Positions 1 through 8,732 of a stretch of 64,000 nt of DNA are shown here, in pieces. A program made the position numbers and the translations under genes. How positions within the stretch are numbered: position 1 is the first letter of the stretch; every line of letters starts with the position of its first letter. The notes under the pieces are model-generated. The model was not told where the DNA came from. It worked only from the letters and a program-made list of their open reading frames with translations, and did no database searches. The DNA is from Ignavibacteria bacterium UBA2373 (GTDB lineage Bacteria > Bacteroidota > Ignavibacteria > Kapaibacteriales > UBA961): contig DDTD01000005.1 in assembly GCA_002344005.1 (NCBI GenBank), forward strand, positions 34,643 to 98,642. Reading direction: 5' to 3'.

Positions 1-40
1 GTCTGTACGGTGACCATCTGGCATCATAGATGATGAGCGT

Positions 41-313
41 ATGAATCCAGATGATAGGCACATAAATCCAGATGATGAGCGTATGAATCCAGATGATGAG
101 CATACAAATCCAGATGATGAGCGTATGAATCCAGATGATGAGCGTATGAATCCAGATACTGGGCGAATGAACCCGGATGATGAACCGACGACCATAGAAG
201 TTAATCCGACGAGCATAGAAGATAAGCCGACGAGCATAGAAGATAAGCCGACAAGCATAGAAGATAAGCCGACGACCATAGAAGATGAACCGACGAGCAT
301 AGAAATTGAAAAA
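41..313 (+). repeat. 21-bp tandem repeat array, 13 units of two types
   Basis: Thirteen contiguous 21-bp units start at 41, 62, 83, 104, 125, 146, 167, 188, 209, 230, 251, 272 and 293. The first seven resemble atgaatccagatgatgagcg with a final t, and the later six resemble acgagcatagaagataagcc with a final g. The two types share the spacing and partial sequence, so the second probably diverged from the first or both were homogenised separately. There are no spacers, so this is a minisatellite and not a CRISPR array. Confidence 0.9.
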
Positions 314-316
314 TAA
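41..316 (+). CDS. Hypothetical protein made of 13 seven-residue repeats
   Basis: A 91-residue reading frame consists entirely of seven-residue units encoded by an uninterrupted 21-bp tandem repeat. The first seven units follow the pattern MNPDDER (variants begin with I or T, or end in H). The last six follow TSIEDKP, the change happening at the seventh unit, MNPDDEP. The product would be very acidic and hydrophilic, with no signal peptide or membrane segment. The frame is open upstream to about position 14, so the true start could lie on another codon (ATA at 26 begins a partial unit). There is no clear ribosome binding site and no recognisable family. It may be a real low-complexity protein or simply an expanded minisatellite; the strict multiple-of-three periodicity with few stops favours, but does not prove, coding. 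Confidence 0.35.
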   Translation: MNPDDRHINPDDERMNPDDEHTNPDDERMNPDDERMNPDTGRMNPDDEPTTIEVNPTSIEDKPTSIEDKPTSIEDKPTTIEDEPTSIEIEK

Positions 317-472
317 AGCAGAGAAATTGAAAAGGTGAACAGAGAAATAGAGACTATGCTCATAGTAAGTGCATAGAAAAACGGAGTAAGTGAGCCGAAG
401 TGCAGAAACGATAAAAAGCCGAGTAGCTTTGTATAACAACAATAGTATGTACAGGGAAAAACAGTCTCAATA

Positions 473-1252
473 TTATGCTATAATCGTTCCTTTTTTTGAA
501 GTGCGAATAAATTCTATACATTGTAGTACTTCAGGGCAAGGTTCCGGCACAGCATCATAATATGCCGCTATGCCATCACTGACATTATAGTTGCTGAAAT
601 ATACCATTGTAAAAAAATCATCAATTTTTTGGATAGTCTCATTGCTGAAACCGCGCCGCCGAAGCCCCACTTTATTGATACTTTCAATACGGGCAGGATT
701 ACGACCAATTAGGGTAAAGGGAGGAACATCTTTGGTCACTTTCACATCTGCTCCGACCATAGCATGAGCACCGACGGTGCAGAATTGTACCACCTTGACC
801 ATACCCCCCAAAATAGCCCAATCGCCTATGGTCACATGTCCTGCAAGTTGGGATACATTCGAGATAATCACATGATTGCCCACCACACAATCATGCGCCA
901 CATGACAATATGCCATCAATAAACAATCATTTCCCACAATGGCTTTGCCGGAATGGGAAGTTCCTCGATTGACGGTCACACATTCCCTTACTACTGTTCT
1001 GTCGCCAATAATAGCAAGAGTCGGCTCGCCTTTGAATTTCAAATCTTGTGGTTCACTGCCAATAACTGCGCCCGGATAAATGATGGACTCTTTCCCTATG
1101 CGAGTACCATTGCTTAATATGACATGCGAGCGTATATCTGTGGATTCGCCTATTTCCACATCGTCATCTATAAAGGAAAATGCACCTATGCGAACATTAT
1201 CTGCAATGCGTGCCTTAGGAGAAACTATAGCTTGTGGATGTATCGTTATCAT
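473..1252 (-). CDS. lpxA: Acyl-ACP--UDP-N-acetylglucosamine O-acyltransferase
   Basis: LpxA transfers an R-3-hydroxyacyl chain from ACP to the 3-OH of UDP-GlcNAc, the first cytoplasmic step of lipid A synthesis. The 259 residues match the family length. The N-terminal two thirds is a left-handed beta-helix of hexapeptide repeats (residues about 5-185). The LpxA-specific segments QDLKFKGE (69-76) and VNRGT (94-98) are present, as is AHDC with the presumed catalytic His at 120 (E. coli His125). The C-terminal helical part contains GLRRRGF. It is a single gene here, without lpxD or fabZ next to it, and divergent from the cysteine desulfurase. A TAnnTTTG box lies 24 bp upstream of the start. The organism therefore makes LPS. 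Confidence 0.95.
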   Translation of the reverse strand: MITIHPQAIVSPKARIADNVRIGAFSFIDDDVEIGESTDIRSHVILSNGTRIGKESIIYPGAVIGSEPQDLKFKGEPTLAIIGDRTVVRECVTVNRGTSHSGKAIVGNDCLLMAYCHVAHDCVVGNHVIISNVSQLAGHVTIGDWAILGGMVKVVQFCTVGAHAMVGADVKVTKDVPPFTLIGRNPARIESINKVGLRRRGFSNETIQKIDDFFTMVYFSNYNVSDGIAAYYDAVPEPCPEVLQCIEFIRTSKKGTIIA

Positions 1253-1275
1253 GAATTATCTGATTGAATGTAGCG

Positions 1276-1283
1276 CAAAATTA
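1276..1283 (-). promoter_or_regulatory. Promoter -7 box (TAATTTTG) for lpxA
   Basis: On the minus strand TAATTTTG lies 24 bp upstream of the lpxA start codon and matches the Bacteroidetes sigma-A -7 consensus TAnnTTTG. A -33 TTTG is not clear. The same kind of box precedes several other genes in the window. Confidence 0.5.
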
Positions 1284-1348
1284 CTCAAATGTATGATGTG
1301 ATACAGTCAGTTTCCGACCTTTTTTTCGTATTTCGGCTATTTATATTC

Positions 1349-1356
1349 TATTTTTG
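1349..1356 (+). promoter_or_regulatory. Promoter -7 box (TATTTTTG) for cysteine desulfurase
   Basis: TATTTTTG matches TAnnTTTG and lies 57 bp upstream of the start codon at 1413. A TTCG at 1325-1328 is 20 bp upstream, the expected place for the -33 element TTTG, with one mismatch. Confidence 0.5.
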
Positions 1357-1412
1357 AAGCCAAATGCAGGGTTTTATACTCGGTATTTTTTATTCATTTC
1401 ATCCAAACAATA

Positions 1413-2537
1413 ATGATTTATCTTGATAATAGCGCAACAACACAAATGGACGATGAAGTTCTTACGGCTATGCTGCCTTGGCTACGTGAGGACTATGGCA
1501 ATGCTTCTTCTATTTATGCCTTGGGCAGACGTGCTCGTGTTGCCATTGAGCAAGCACGTGCGGACATTGCGGCATGTATCAATGCCCATCCTGCTGAGAT
1601 ATTTTTTACCAGCGGCGGTACAGAAGCAAACAATACTGTGCTGAAAAGCTGCGTGGATGAATCCGACCTTGCCGATACCATCGCTGTCGGAGCTACCGAG
1701 CATCATGCCATACTCCATCCATTGGAAATATTGGCTCATAAGTACCCCACAGCTATCATACCCGTTGATGAACAAGGGCTTATCAAAAAAGAAATTGTCC
1801 ATACATACAATGCCCCACGCACTCTGATCAGTATTATGCATGCCAATAATGAAACAGGCATTATACAACCGATACAAGAATTGCGGTCACTGTGTCCCGA
1901 AGCACTCTTGCATACCGACGCAGTGCAAAGTTTTGGCAAAATCCCTTTTGATGTACAACAACTCGGTGTGGATTTCGCATCCTTTTCTGCCCATAAAATT
2001 CATGGACCCAAAGGCATTGGAGCACTTTTTATTCGCAAAGGTATTGACTTCAAAGCTCATCAGCAAGGCGGAGGGCAAGAACGCAACCGACGGGCAGGCA
2101 CCGAAGCCACAGCACTAATCGTCGGATTTGCACTTGCAGCAAAAAAAGCATATACGGAAATGGAACAGAGAGCAAAGCATACATATTCAATGATTAGTCT
2201 TTTGCGCGAAGAATTGCGCAATATCGAAGGATTGCGCTGCAATACGCCGGAAGACAATACATTACCCACCATCATTAATTTCTCTTTGGAACATGCCGAC
2301 ACCATTGATGGCGAAGCCATTTTGCAATCGCTCGATATAGCCGGCATAGCGGCATCCAATGGCTCGGCTTGTGTCAGCGGCAGTATGCAAAGTTCTCATG
2401 TATTGTTGGCAATGGGACGCAGCAAAGCCGAAGCAAAAGCAGCGGTACGCTTTTCTGTTTCGCGCCATACCACCAAAGAGGAAATACAGACAGCAGCGGC
2501 TGCGCTCAAAGATATACTTATTTCATTGCGGGGATAA
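1413..2537 (+). CDS. Cysteine desulfurase, NifS/IscS family
   Basis: This is a PLP-dependent enzyme that removes sulfur from cysteine as an enzyme-bound persulfide for Fe-S cluster or tRNA thiolation pathways. The 374 residues are normal for the class V aminotransferase fold. Visible marks are the N-terminal YLDNSATT, the cofactor-region TSGGTEANN (66-74), ATEHHA (94-99), the PLP-lysine motif SAHKIHGPKG with Lys195, and the sulfur-accepting loop NGSACVSG with Cys320. The short loop around Cys320 fits the IscS/NifS (class I) type better than SufS. No iscU, sufB or thiI gene is adjacent, so the exact acceptor cannot be named. The stop codon touches the start of the downstream DUF4031 gene, indicating a two-gene operon. 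Confidence 0.9.
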   Translation: MIYLDNSATTQMDDEVLTAMLPWLREDYGNASSIYALGRRARVAIEQARADIAACINAHPAEIFFTSGGTEANNTVLKSCVDESDLADTIAVGATEHHAILHPLEILAHKYPTAIIPVDEQGLIKKEIVHTYNAPRTLISIMHANNETGIIQPIQELRSLCPEALLHTDAVQSFGKIPFDVQQLGVDFASFSAHKIHGPKGIGALFIRKGIDFKAHQQGGGQERNRRAGTEATALIVGFALAAKKAYTEMEQRAKHTYSMISLLREELRNIEGLRCNTPEDNTLPTIINFSLEHADTIDGEAILQSLDIAGIAASNGSACVSGSMQSSHVLLAMGRSKAEAKAAVRFSVSRHTTKEEIQTAAAALKDILISLRG

Positions 2538-2795
2538 ATGATGGTCGGTATAGACACACCCATGCACGGGTGGTCGCATCTGGCGGCGACTGATTTAGAT
2601 GAATTGCATGACTTTGCTCAAAAATTGGGGTTGTGGCGATCATGGTTTCAAAATAAACCCGGCAGACCACATTATGATGTGCGCCAAGAACATTATCATA
2701 AAGCCATTGCTCTTGGGGCAGTCCCCATGAAAAGGCGCGAATTAGTATTAATGCTTCGCCAATATTATGAAGAAAATATCGGGAAAAATAAGTAA
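2538..2795 (+). CDS. DUF4031 domain protein
   Basis: A small 85-residue protein. It has the typical DUF4031 arrangement: an N-terminal HGWSHLAA-like stretch, then DLDELHDFAQKLGL, WFQNKPGRPHYDV, and a C-terminal AIALGAV. The start codon follows immediately after the stop of the cysteine desulfurase, so the two are probably co-transcribed and translationally coupled. A second ATG follows directly, so the first residue is uncertain by one codon. The biochemical function of DUF4031 is not known to me; the linkage does not by itself prove a role in sulfur metabolism. Confidence 0.8.
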   Translation: MMVGIDTPMHGWSHLAATDLDELHDFAQKLGLWRSWFQNKPGRPHYDVRQEHYHKAIALGAVPMKRRELVLMLRQYYEENIGKNK

Positions 2796-3024
2796 GCTAT
2801 TATAGAATTCAATGCTATTTTCCTTTTTCTCCGTTCCTGTCGGTATGATGTTGCAATCAACCGAAACTCAATGACCAATCGCTTTAGAGATATGAATTTT
2901 TCGGATGGTTATTGGGTTTTCTCTATGCTATTTCTGATATGATGGCAGCAAGATTGCCCTCGGATGCATATTTCGCGGCGGAAGTCCTATTTTTGTGATT
3001 ATTCCATACATATTGCAAGAAGTT

Positions 3025-4290
3025 ATGAGTATAAATATACCTTTAGAAGAGCGTTTTTTAGAGAATGGTTTACGTATTGTTATTGCTCCTAATCATCGGG
3101 CGCCATTGGCTTGCGTGAGCATAGGATATAAAGTGGGTTCCAAAGATGAAACTGTTGATAAAACAGGATTTGCTCATCTTTTCGAGCATTTGATGTTTGA
3201 TGGTTCCAAGCATGTGCATCGCGGAGAATATGATGTGTATGTTTCCAAAGCAGGCGGACAATGCAATGCTTATACTTCTTATGACCAGACAATTTATCAT
3301 GAGGAGTTGCCCATTGCTTCTTTGGAGATGGGTTTGTGGTTAGAATCTGATCGTATGCTCGAATGTGGAGTTAAGCCGATTGGATTGGAAACACAGCAAA
3401 GAGTGATATTGGAAGAATTTTCGCAAGTTATCGAAAATCAGCCCTATGGACGATGGCGTATTGCGCAATCGGCGGCGGCATTTAGTCCCGATTGTTCATA
3501 TAGTTGGGAAACCATCGGAAAACGCGAGCATATTATTGCTGCTACTATGGATGATGTGCGTGAATTTTATGATATGTATTATCGCCCCGATAATGCTTGT
3601 GTAGTTATTGCCGGTGATATATCTTTCGATAAAGGTTTTTCACTTGCCGAACGCTATTTCGGAGAAATAGAAAAGCGTCATTCGCCTATACGTCGCAATA
3701 CATTTAGCTCTGAGCAAAAATGTTATGGTCAGCACAGCATTGTCACAGATTCGGTGCCTTTAGCGGCGGTATATATTTCATTTCATTGCGATGGTGTACG
3801 CAGCGATACCTCTTTGTCCGCGGATATGTATTCCGGCATTATGGGTTCGGGGAGAAGTAGTCGTTTATATAAGGCATTGGTGGACGAAGCGCAGATTGCT
3901 TCAACGGTATGGGCATTTGCGGATACGCGCGAACATACATCGTTACTCACACTCCATGCCACAGCAGCAAATCCTGATATTACCGCCGATACACTTGCCG
4001 AGCATATATATCATCAAGTGGAGAAATTACAGAAAGATGGTTTATTCGCCCATGAGATGGAAAAAACAAGAAATTCGGTTGCCACAAGTCATGCGGCAGC
4101 TTTGCAAACCTCATCCGGCGTGGCAGATGCTTTGACAAATTATGTGCTATTGTGGGATGATCCCCATGAAATTAATCGTTCAATAGATAAATATTTTTCT
4201 GTAAGCGATCAAGCTGTGATGGAATTTTCCGAGAAATATATGAATCCCTCACAAGCAATACGTACCGATGTGGTGCCCGTAAAGCAGTAA
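3025..4290 (+). CDS. M16 family zinc metallopeptidase (single-domain-pair subunit)
   Basis: This is a pitrilysin/mitochondrial-processing-peptidase-like zinc protease of about 421 residues, the usual length of one bacterial M16B subunit. The inverted zinc motif HLFEH is at residues 51-55 and the third ligand lies in VILEEF (about 130). The C-terminal half shows the inactive repeat of the fold. I place the start at 3025 because the alignable sequence begins with SINIPLEERFLENGLR. An in-frame ATT/ATG region from 2995 would add ten unsupported residues. No signal peptide is visible from this start. M16B proteins often occur as pairs of active and inactive subunits; no partner is adjacent. It converges on a minus-strand solute-binding protein gene. 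Confidence 0.87.
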   Translation: MSINIPLEERFLENGLRIVIAPNHRAPLACVSIGYKVGSKDETVDKTGFAHLFEHLMFDGSKHVHRGEYDVYVSKAGGQCNAYTSYDQTIYHEELPIASLEMGLWLESDRMLECGVKPIGLETQQRVILEEFSQVIENQPYGRWRIAQSAAAFSPDCSYSWETIGKREHIIAATMDDVREFYDMYYRPDNACVVIAGDISFDKGFSLAERYFGEIEKRHSPIRRNTFSSEQKCYGQHSIVTDSVPLAAVYISFHCDGVRSDTSLSADMYSGIMGSGRSSRLYKALVDEAQIASTVWAFADTREHTSLLTLHATAANPDITADTLAEHIYHQVEKLQKDGLFAHEMEKTRNSVATSHAAALQTSSGVADALTNYVLLWDDPHEINRSIDKYFSVSDQAVMEFSEKYMNPSQAIRTDVVPVKQ

Positions 4291-4362
4291 ATAAAAATTG
4301 CACATTATTGTAGTAAGTATTCGAAGTGTAAAAAAGCAAGAATTATTATTTATACTTACAAT

Positions 4363-4404
4363 ATTGGGATAATTGTGGGTTCAGCGATTATACTATATCC
4401 CAAT
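4363..4404. terminator. Possible terminator hairpin between convergent genes
   Basis: An inverted repeat attgggata (4363-4371) / tatcccaat (4396-4404) has a 24-nt loop and sits between the convergent M16 and solute-binding genes. The long loop and lack of a strong T-run make it only a weak candidate. Confidence 0.3.
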
Positions 4405-4406
4405 TA

Positions 4407-5342
4407 TTAACGATACCATTGTAATGATGGTGATTTTGGTATGATGCCATATTTCGCTAAAGTGTCCGCAACGGTAGAAAATCCCTGTGTGTCGAGAGTA
4501 TTGCCCATAGTAAATTCAGGGATAGACACTGCTTGTGCAATTTTCTCATCTTGTATGGGCGTGAATCGTGTCAATGTTTTTTTTGCTGCTTGCATATCAT
4601 TGCGGATTTCTTGTAAAGATTTTGCAAATATATCATAGATTTTGCGTGCCATGTCGGGATTATTCTTAATGAAATCAGTATTAAAAGAATAATATCCACC
4701 CGTCCATTGCGGAAAAATGTCTCGTTCAATAGGTCCGTGCATGAAGACCTTTGCTTTACCCGTCACGCGAGCTAAAGTACCTGTCGGCTCTACACACATC
4801 ACTGCATCCACACTGCCATTTTCCAATGCTTGTAATTGTAAAGGTGGCGGCAATTCCACAAGGCGGGACTGATCGCCCCATGCATTGTTTTTTTTCAGAA
4901 ACATCATTGTGAAGGTTTTTATTGCTGCTCCGGGAAAACATCCGACGGTTTTATTTTTTAGTTGTTCAATGGCAGTAATGTCGGGTTTGACCAATAATGA
5001 AGACATAAAATGCTGTTCTGAGGCAACAATGGAAAGAAATATCTTCATTTTTTCTGCGGAGGTTTGTGCTAATCCCAAGCCGACGAAGCTGCTGGTGCCG
5101 GCATCAATATCAATAGCACCGCTGACTAATGCTTGTCCGAGCAGATTGCTGGATTCAAATTTTTTTAATTCTACTTGCAATCCTTGTTGTTCGAACATTT
5201 TTTTCTCGAGGGCAACAAAAAGAGGTAAATTACTGGTGACTGCCAGATACCCGATACGTATTTGCTGTGGTTGTTGCGGTTGTGAACATGCATTGAAAAG
5301 AACCAATGACAAGAGGACAAAAAGTGTTAAACGTTGTTGCAT
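4407..5342 (-). CDS. ABC transporter substrate-binding lipoprotein (NrtA/SsuA/TauA-like)
   Basis: A 311-residue periplasmic binding protein of the NMT1/ThiY, SsuA/TauA class. It has an N-terminal lipoprotein signal peptide ending at FNAC (Cys19), followed by IRIGYLAVTSNLPLFVAL, the usual first strand and helix of the fold. FESSNLLGQALVSGAIDI and ALENGSVDAVMCVEPTG are further typical segments. Family members bind nitrate, sulfonates, taurine or thiamine precursors; the ligand cannot be decided from the sequence. No permease or ATPase gene lies next to it, so it is either an orphan or works with a transporter encoded elsewhere. Confidence 0.82.
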   Translation of the reverse strand: MQQRLTLFVLLSLVLFNACSQPQQPQQIRIGYLAVTSNLPLFVALEKKMFEQQGLQVELKKFESSNLLGQALVSGAIDIDAGTSSFVGLGLAQTSAEKMKIFLSIVASEQHFMSSLLVKPDITAIEQLKNKTVGCFPGAAIKTFTMMFLKKNNAWGDQSRLVELPPPLQLQALENGSVDAVMCVEPTGTLARVTGKAKVFMHGPIERDIFPQWTGGYYSFNTDFIKNNPDMARKIYDIFAKSLQEIRNDMQAAKKTLTRFTPIQDEKIAQAVSIPEFTMGNTLDTQGFSTVADTLAKYGIIPKSPSLQWYR

Positions 5343-5470
5343 AGTATCAATAGAGATAATAAAAGAATGATACGAAATTAGGGAAAAATAGTGTTGAGTC
5401 AGTAATAGAGCAAGAAAGAAAGGAGTAAATCACGCAGAGGCAAGTGCGCTTTATTGCATACAATATCGTA

Positions 5471-5478
5471 ATTTTGCG
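5471..5478 (+). promoter_or_regulatory. Promoter -7 box (TAATTTTG)
   Basis: TAATTTTG fits the TAnnTTTG consensus and is 89 bp upstream of the small hypothetical gene starting at 5567. It is the main support for transcription of that gene. The -33 element is not convincing. Confidence 0.4.
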
Positions 5479-5566
5479 CATTATCAATGCAATGGTTCAT
5501 AAGTGTGTTGCGTCAATCTCGCATGTATGTATAAAAGAACATTGACTTTCATTGTTTCCTAAGTAA

Positions 5567-6007
5567 ATGAGATACTTCCTTCAGACAATTACAAGAATAA
5601 GCCAAAGTACGGCAATGTGGTCTTTCGCAATGCGCAATATGATGCGTATGATTGTGATAGCCATGTTCGGTATGGTAATGGTGACATTCTCGGAGGTGGA
5701 TGATAAGTATTATGCTTATTATTCTGCGGATGGAATTACACTTGGTTCATATACTGCGGAAAATACATCGGGGTTTGCATCGGCGATATTTGTGCCCTCG
5801 CACCAAGCCATACCATCGGGGAATGATTCATTCTTTGAAGATAGTACGGATGAAGATGATAAACATCATACTATATATCCGTCATCCGCGCCTCTTTTTT
5901 ATAATACCTGTACACGATTAACCACATCGTGTATTTATACAAGTACCTCCCCTTTTCGGGTTATTCCCCTTTATATACTGTTCCATTCTTGGCAACATTA
6001 TATATAA
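5567..6007 (+). CDS. Hypothetical small membrane or secreted protein
   Basis: An unrecognised 146-residue frame with no competing gene on either strand. A methionine-rich hydrophobic stretch (about residues 25-42) could be a signal or membrane segment. It is followed by an acidic, Asp/Ser-rich middle (FEDSTDEDD near 90) and a hydrophobic C-terminus. No family recognised. The stretch lies between a solute-binding protein gene and the dabA operon. Coding is supported only by the open frame and an upstream TAATTTTG box, so it could be non-coding. Confidence 0.35.
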   Translation: MRYFLQTITRISQSTAMWSFAMRNMMRMIVIAMFGMVMVTFSEVDDKYYAYYSADGITLGSYTAENTSGFASAIFVPSHQAIPSGNDSFFEDSTDEDDKHHTIYPSSAPLFYNTCTRLTTSCIYTSTSPFRVIPLYILFHSWQHYI

Positions 6008-6167
6008 TTCCATTGCATATCCCTATCTTTCTATCCCTTTAAATCTGTACTGTTTCAGCATGGATTAACTGTCATTTTTCTGTATATATTAGAGAAAATC
6101 GGACAGCGAAGCAAGAGGTTCTTGTGTAATCCACAATACCAAGAACAGTACTTGGGATATATAAAAA

Positions 6168-6184
6168 AATCATTATCATAATGA
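6168..6184. promoter_or_regulatory. 17-bp perfect palindrome, candidate operator of the dabA operon
   Basis: ATCATTAT and ATAATGAT form perfect 8-bp arms around one central base (6176). The site ends 52 bp upstream of the dabA start, in an otherwise empty 229-bp intergenic stretch. The size and AT-rich composition resemble binding sites of Fur/Zur-type dimeric repressors, but no regulator can be assigned. Confidence 0.45.
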
Positions 6185-6236
6185 TGGCGGCGATATAGAA
6201 AATATCGTCTATACAATACATTCATAATAGAGTACA

Positions 6237-8732
6237 ATGAACACAACACTTATTTTTGATGAGGATGCTCTGCTGCATCGTTTGCATCATTATTTACCTT
6301 CACAATTACCATTAAAAGATTTTATACATCACAATACTCTTCATGCTTTTCAGGATATAGATTTTCATAAAGCATTGCAGTCGGCTGCGGAAATATTCGG
6401 ATACAAGACATATCTTAGTATGGATGAGTATAGGGCATTATATAATGAAAACAAAATTTCTGATGATGTGCTTGAACATATTCTCACAGTCCATAAAGGT
6501 CAAACGCAAGTCCGAGAATGGAAAGAGAGATTACTTTTTGGCAAATACAATGAACATCGGATACAAAGAATAGGGCAATTGCGAGCTTTGTGGAAAAATG
6601 ATTATGCCATAAATCTTGAAAAATCTGTTCATCCTATTTTATTCCGCTTGGTATGTTCATATCTTGATCAAGGGATTTCCCAATGGAAATTTCCCGCAAA
6701 GAGCGATGGTTTTCTCGAAAGCATACGATCAATTGAGCGAGAGAGTATTGTCGGAATTTTCTCAAGCAAAAGAGTAAAGGATTTATTGTTTTCGCCTACG
6801 CTTTCTTTGAAACAATTACTTCATATCCTTGTGGAGAAAGAAGAACTTTTTGAACAGTATATTTTTGATCAACAATTTCTTCATCCCGGGTGGTCGGGCA
6901 TGGTAAGCACATTGGAGCATCATCCTACGGCATTGTTTGATGCAAGACCTATTACATTGAAGGAATATATTCTTGTCGAACTATTATTGGAAATTGATTG
7001 CATAGATATGAAAAAAGGGGATATGTGGAAGCCATTATCGCCACAATACTCTCTTCCTGCATTATTCCAAGAAATAGAAAGTAATGATTGTTATGAAGTC
7101 TATACATTATGGCAGGAAGCATTCGAATGGTCGTATTATGACCAAGTTCTTAAGGGTTTGCAATATATACCGCAAAAAACAGAGGTACATAATCAACCGA
7201 TATTACAAGCAATATGCTGTATTGATGACAGAGAATGTTCTTTCAGACGTTATATAGAACAATATGCACCTTCGAGTGAAACATACGGTGTAGCCGGATT
7301 TTTTAATTTGGATATCTATTTTCAACCGGAGCATAGTAAATTCCCGACAAAAGTATGCCCTGCGCCATTAACTCCTTCTGTGATTATAGTAGAAAGTGAA
7401 TCAAAAAAACGACATGAAAATGAGGCATTTTTTACCAAGCATTCCCACGGTTTATTCAGTGGATGGATTATTGCCCAGACATTGGGTTTTTGGTCTGCAT
7501 TATTATTGGTGAAAAATATTTTTTTTCCGGGAAAACATTCTGCTATGGTTTCTTCTTTTTTACACATGGATCGCACGGGTAAATTAGATATTGAGAGAAA
7601 ACATACATTATCTGCTTCCGATTCAGTACATGGTTATAGTGTAGAAGAAATGGCAGAACGTTGCTTAGGATTATTATCAAGCATTGGACTGACACATACT
7701 TTTGCGCCTATAATTTATTGTATAGGTCATGGGGCAAGCAGTGTCAATAATACTCATTATGCGGGCTATGATTGCGGAGCATGCAGCGGTCGTCCGGGCT
7801 CTGTGAATGCACGTGTTGCAGCGATGATTGCCAATCGTTCTGATGTTCGTGCTCTTCTTGCCGAGAAAGGTATTCATATTCCTGCTTCAACGGTCTTTAT
7901 TGGTGCTTTGCATGACACAACACGTGATGAAATAGAATATTATGATACGGATGTTTTGAGTTCTTACCATGCTGAATTGCATCGTAATAATGAAAAAATA
8001 TTTGAACAAGCATTACATGCAAATGCCAAAGAACGTTCACGGAGATTTCTTTTTACCAATACCGAAGAAGATGACCATATTGTGCATGAGCATGTGAAAT
8101 TACGATCGGTATCATTATTTGAGCCACGTCCGGAATGGAATCATGCAACAAATGCTGTCTGTATTATAGGTCGAAGAAAATCCAATAAACATATTTTTTT
8201 AGACCGCCGTTCATTTTTACATTCTTATGATTATAGCTGTGATCCTGACGGGACATATCTATCCAATATTCTTAAAGCTGTTACACCCGTTTGCGGTGGT
8301 ATTAATTTAGAATATTATTTCTCTCGTGTTGATAATTCTCGTTTCGGAGCAGGCAGTAAATTACCGCATAATGTCATGGGACTTATTGGGGTCGCTAATG
8401 GTATGGATGGTGATTTACGGACAGGATTACCCAAGCAGATGATAAATATTCACGATCCTTTGCGATTATTAATGATTGTCGAGCATTATCCGGATATTGT
8501 GCTTAATGTCATAAAGAAATATCCGCCCACATACGAATGGTATGATAATAACTGGATTCATCTTGTTATTATTCATCCTGACACTAAAGAACTTTCTCTC
8601 TTCCGTGACGGAGAATATGTCCCATACCAACCTATCAGTGATTCCTTACGTGTTGTAGTGCATGAAAAGGAAAAAACACGGACAATCGAGTCAAGTTATG
8701 AGAATTTATCTGTATATATCGTAGAGGAATGA
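6237..8732 (+). CDS. dabA: Inorganic carbon transporter subunit DabA (DUF2309/UPF0753)
   Basis: DabA is the large peripheral subunit of a two-part, cation-gradient-driven carbon uptake pump thought to trap CO2 as bicarbonate with a beta-carbonic-anhydrase-like zinc site. The 831 residues fit the family. The four putative ligand/active residues are present with the spacing known for Halothiobacillus DabA: Cys328 and Asp330 in CCIDDREC, and His498 and Cys513 in CIGHGASS ... YDCGACSG. No membrane segments are evident. It overlaps dabB by 4 bp (ATGA), so the two are co-translated. A 17-bp palindrome lies upstream. In a probable heterotroph such a pump would feed carboxylation reactions; that is inference. 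Confidence 0.93.
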   Translation: MNTTLIFDEDALLHRLHHYLPSQLPLKDFIHHNTLHAFQDIDFHKALQSAAEIFGYKTYLSMDEYRALYNENKISDDVLEHILTVHKGQTQVREWKERLLFGKYNEHRIQRIGQLRALWKNDYAINLEKSVHPILFRLVCSYLDQGISQWKFPAKSDGFLESIRSIERESIVGIFSSKRVKDLLFSPTLSLKQLLHILVEKEELFEQYIFDQQFLHPGWSGMVSTLEHHPTALFDARPITLKEYILVELLLEIDCIDMKKGDMWKPLSPQYSLPALFQEIESNDCYEVYTLWQEAFEWSYYDQVLKGLQYIPQKTEVHNQPILQAICCIDDRECSFRRYIEQYAPSSETYGVAGFFNLDIYFQPEHSKFPTKVCPAPLTPSVIIVESESKKRHENEAFFTKHSHGLFSGWIIAQTLGFWSALLLVKNIFFPGKHSAMVSSFLHMDRTGKLDIERKHTLSASDSVHGYSVEEMAERCLGLLSSIGLTHTFAPIIYCIGHGASSVNNTHYAGYDCGACSGRPGSVNARVAAMIANRSDVRALLAEKGIHIPASTVFIGALHDTTRDEIEYYDTDVLSSYHAELHRNNEKIFEQALHANAKERSRRFLFTNTEEDDHIVHEHVKLRSVSLFEPRPEWNHATNAVCIIGRRKSNKHIFLDRRSFLHSYDYSCDPDGTYLSNILKAVTPVCGGINLEYYFSRVDNSRFGAGSKLPHNVMGLIGVANGMDGDLRTGLPKQMINIHDPLRLLMIVEHYPDIVLNVIKKYPPTYEWYDNNWIHLVIIHPDTKELSLFRDGEYVPYQPISDSLRVVVHEKEKTRTIESSYENLSVYIVEE

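Noticed and set aside
41..313. CRISPR array
   Set aside because: The 21-bp units are contiguous without unique spacers and keep a reading frame; it is a tandem repeat.
5567..6007. Strong claim of a coding gene
   Set aside because: Only an open frame and one promoter-like box support it, so it is listed with low confidence and no function.
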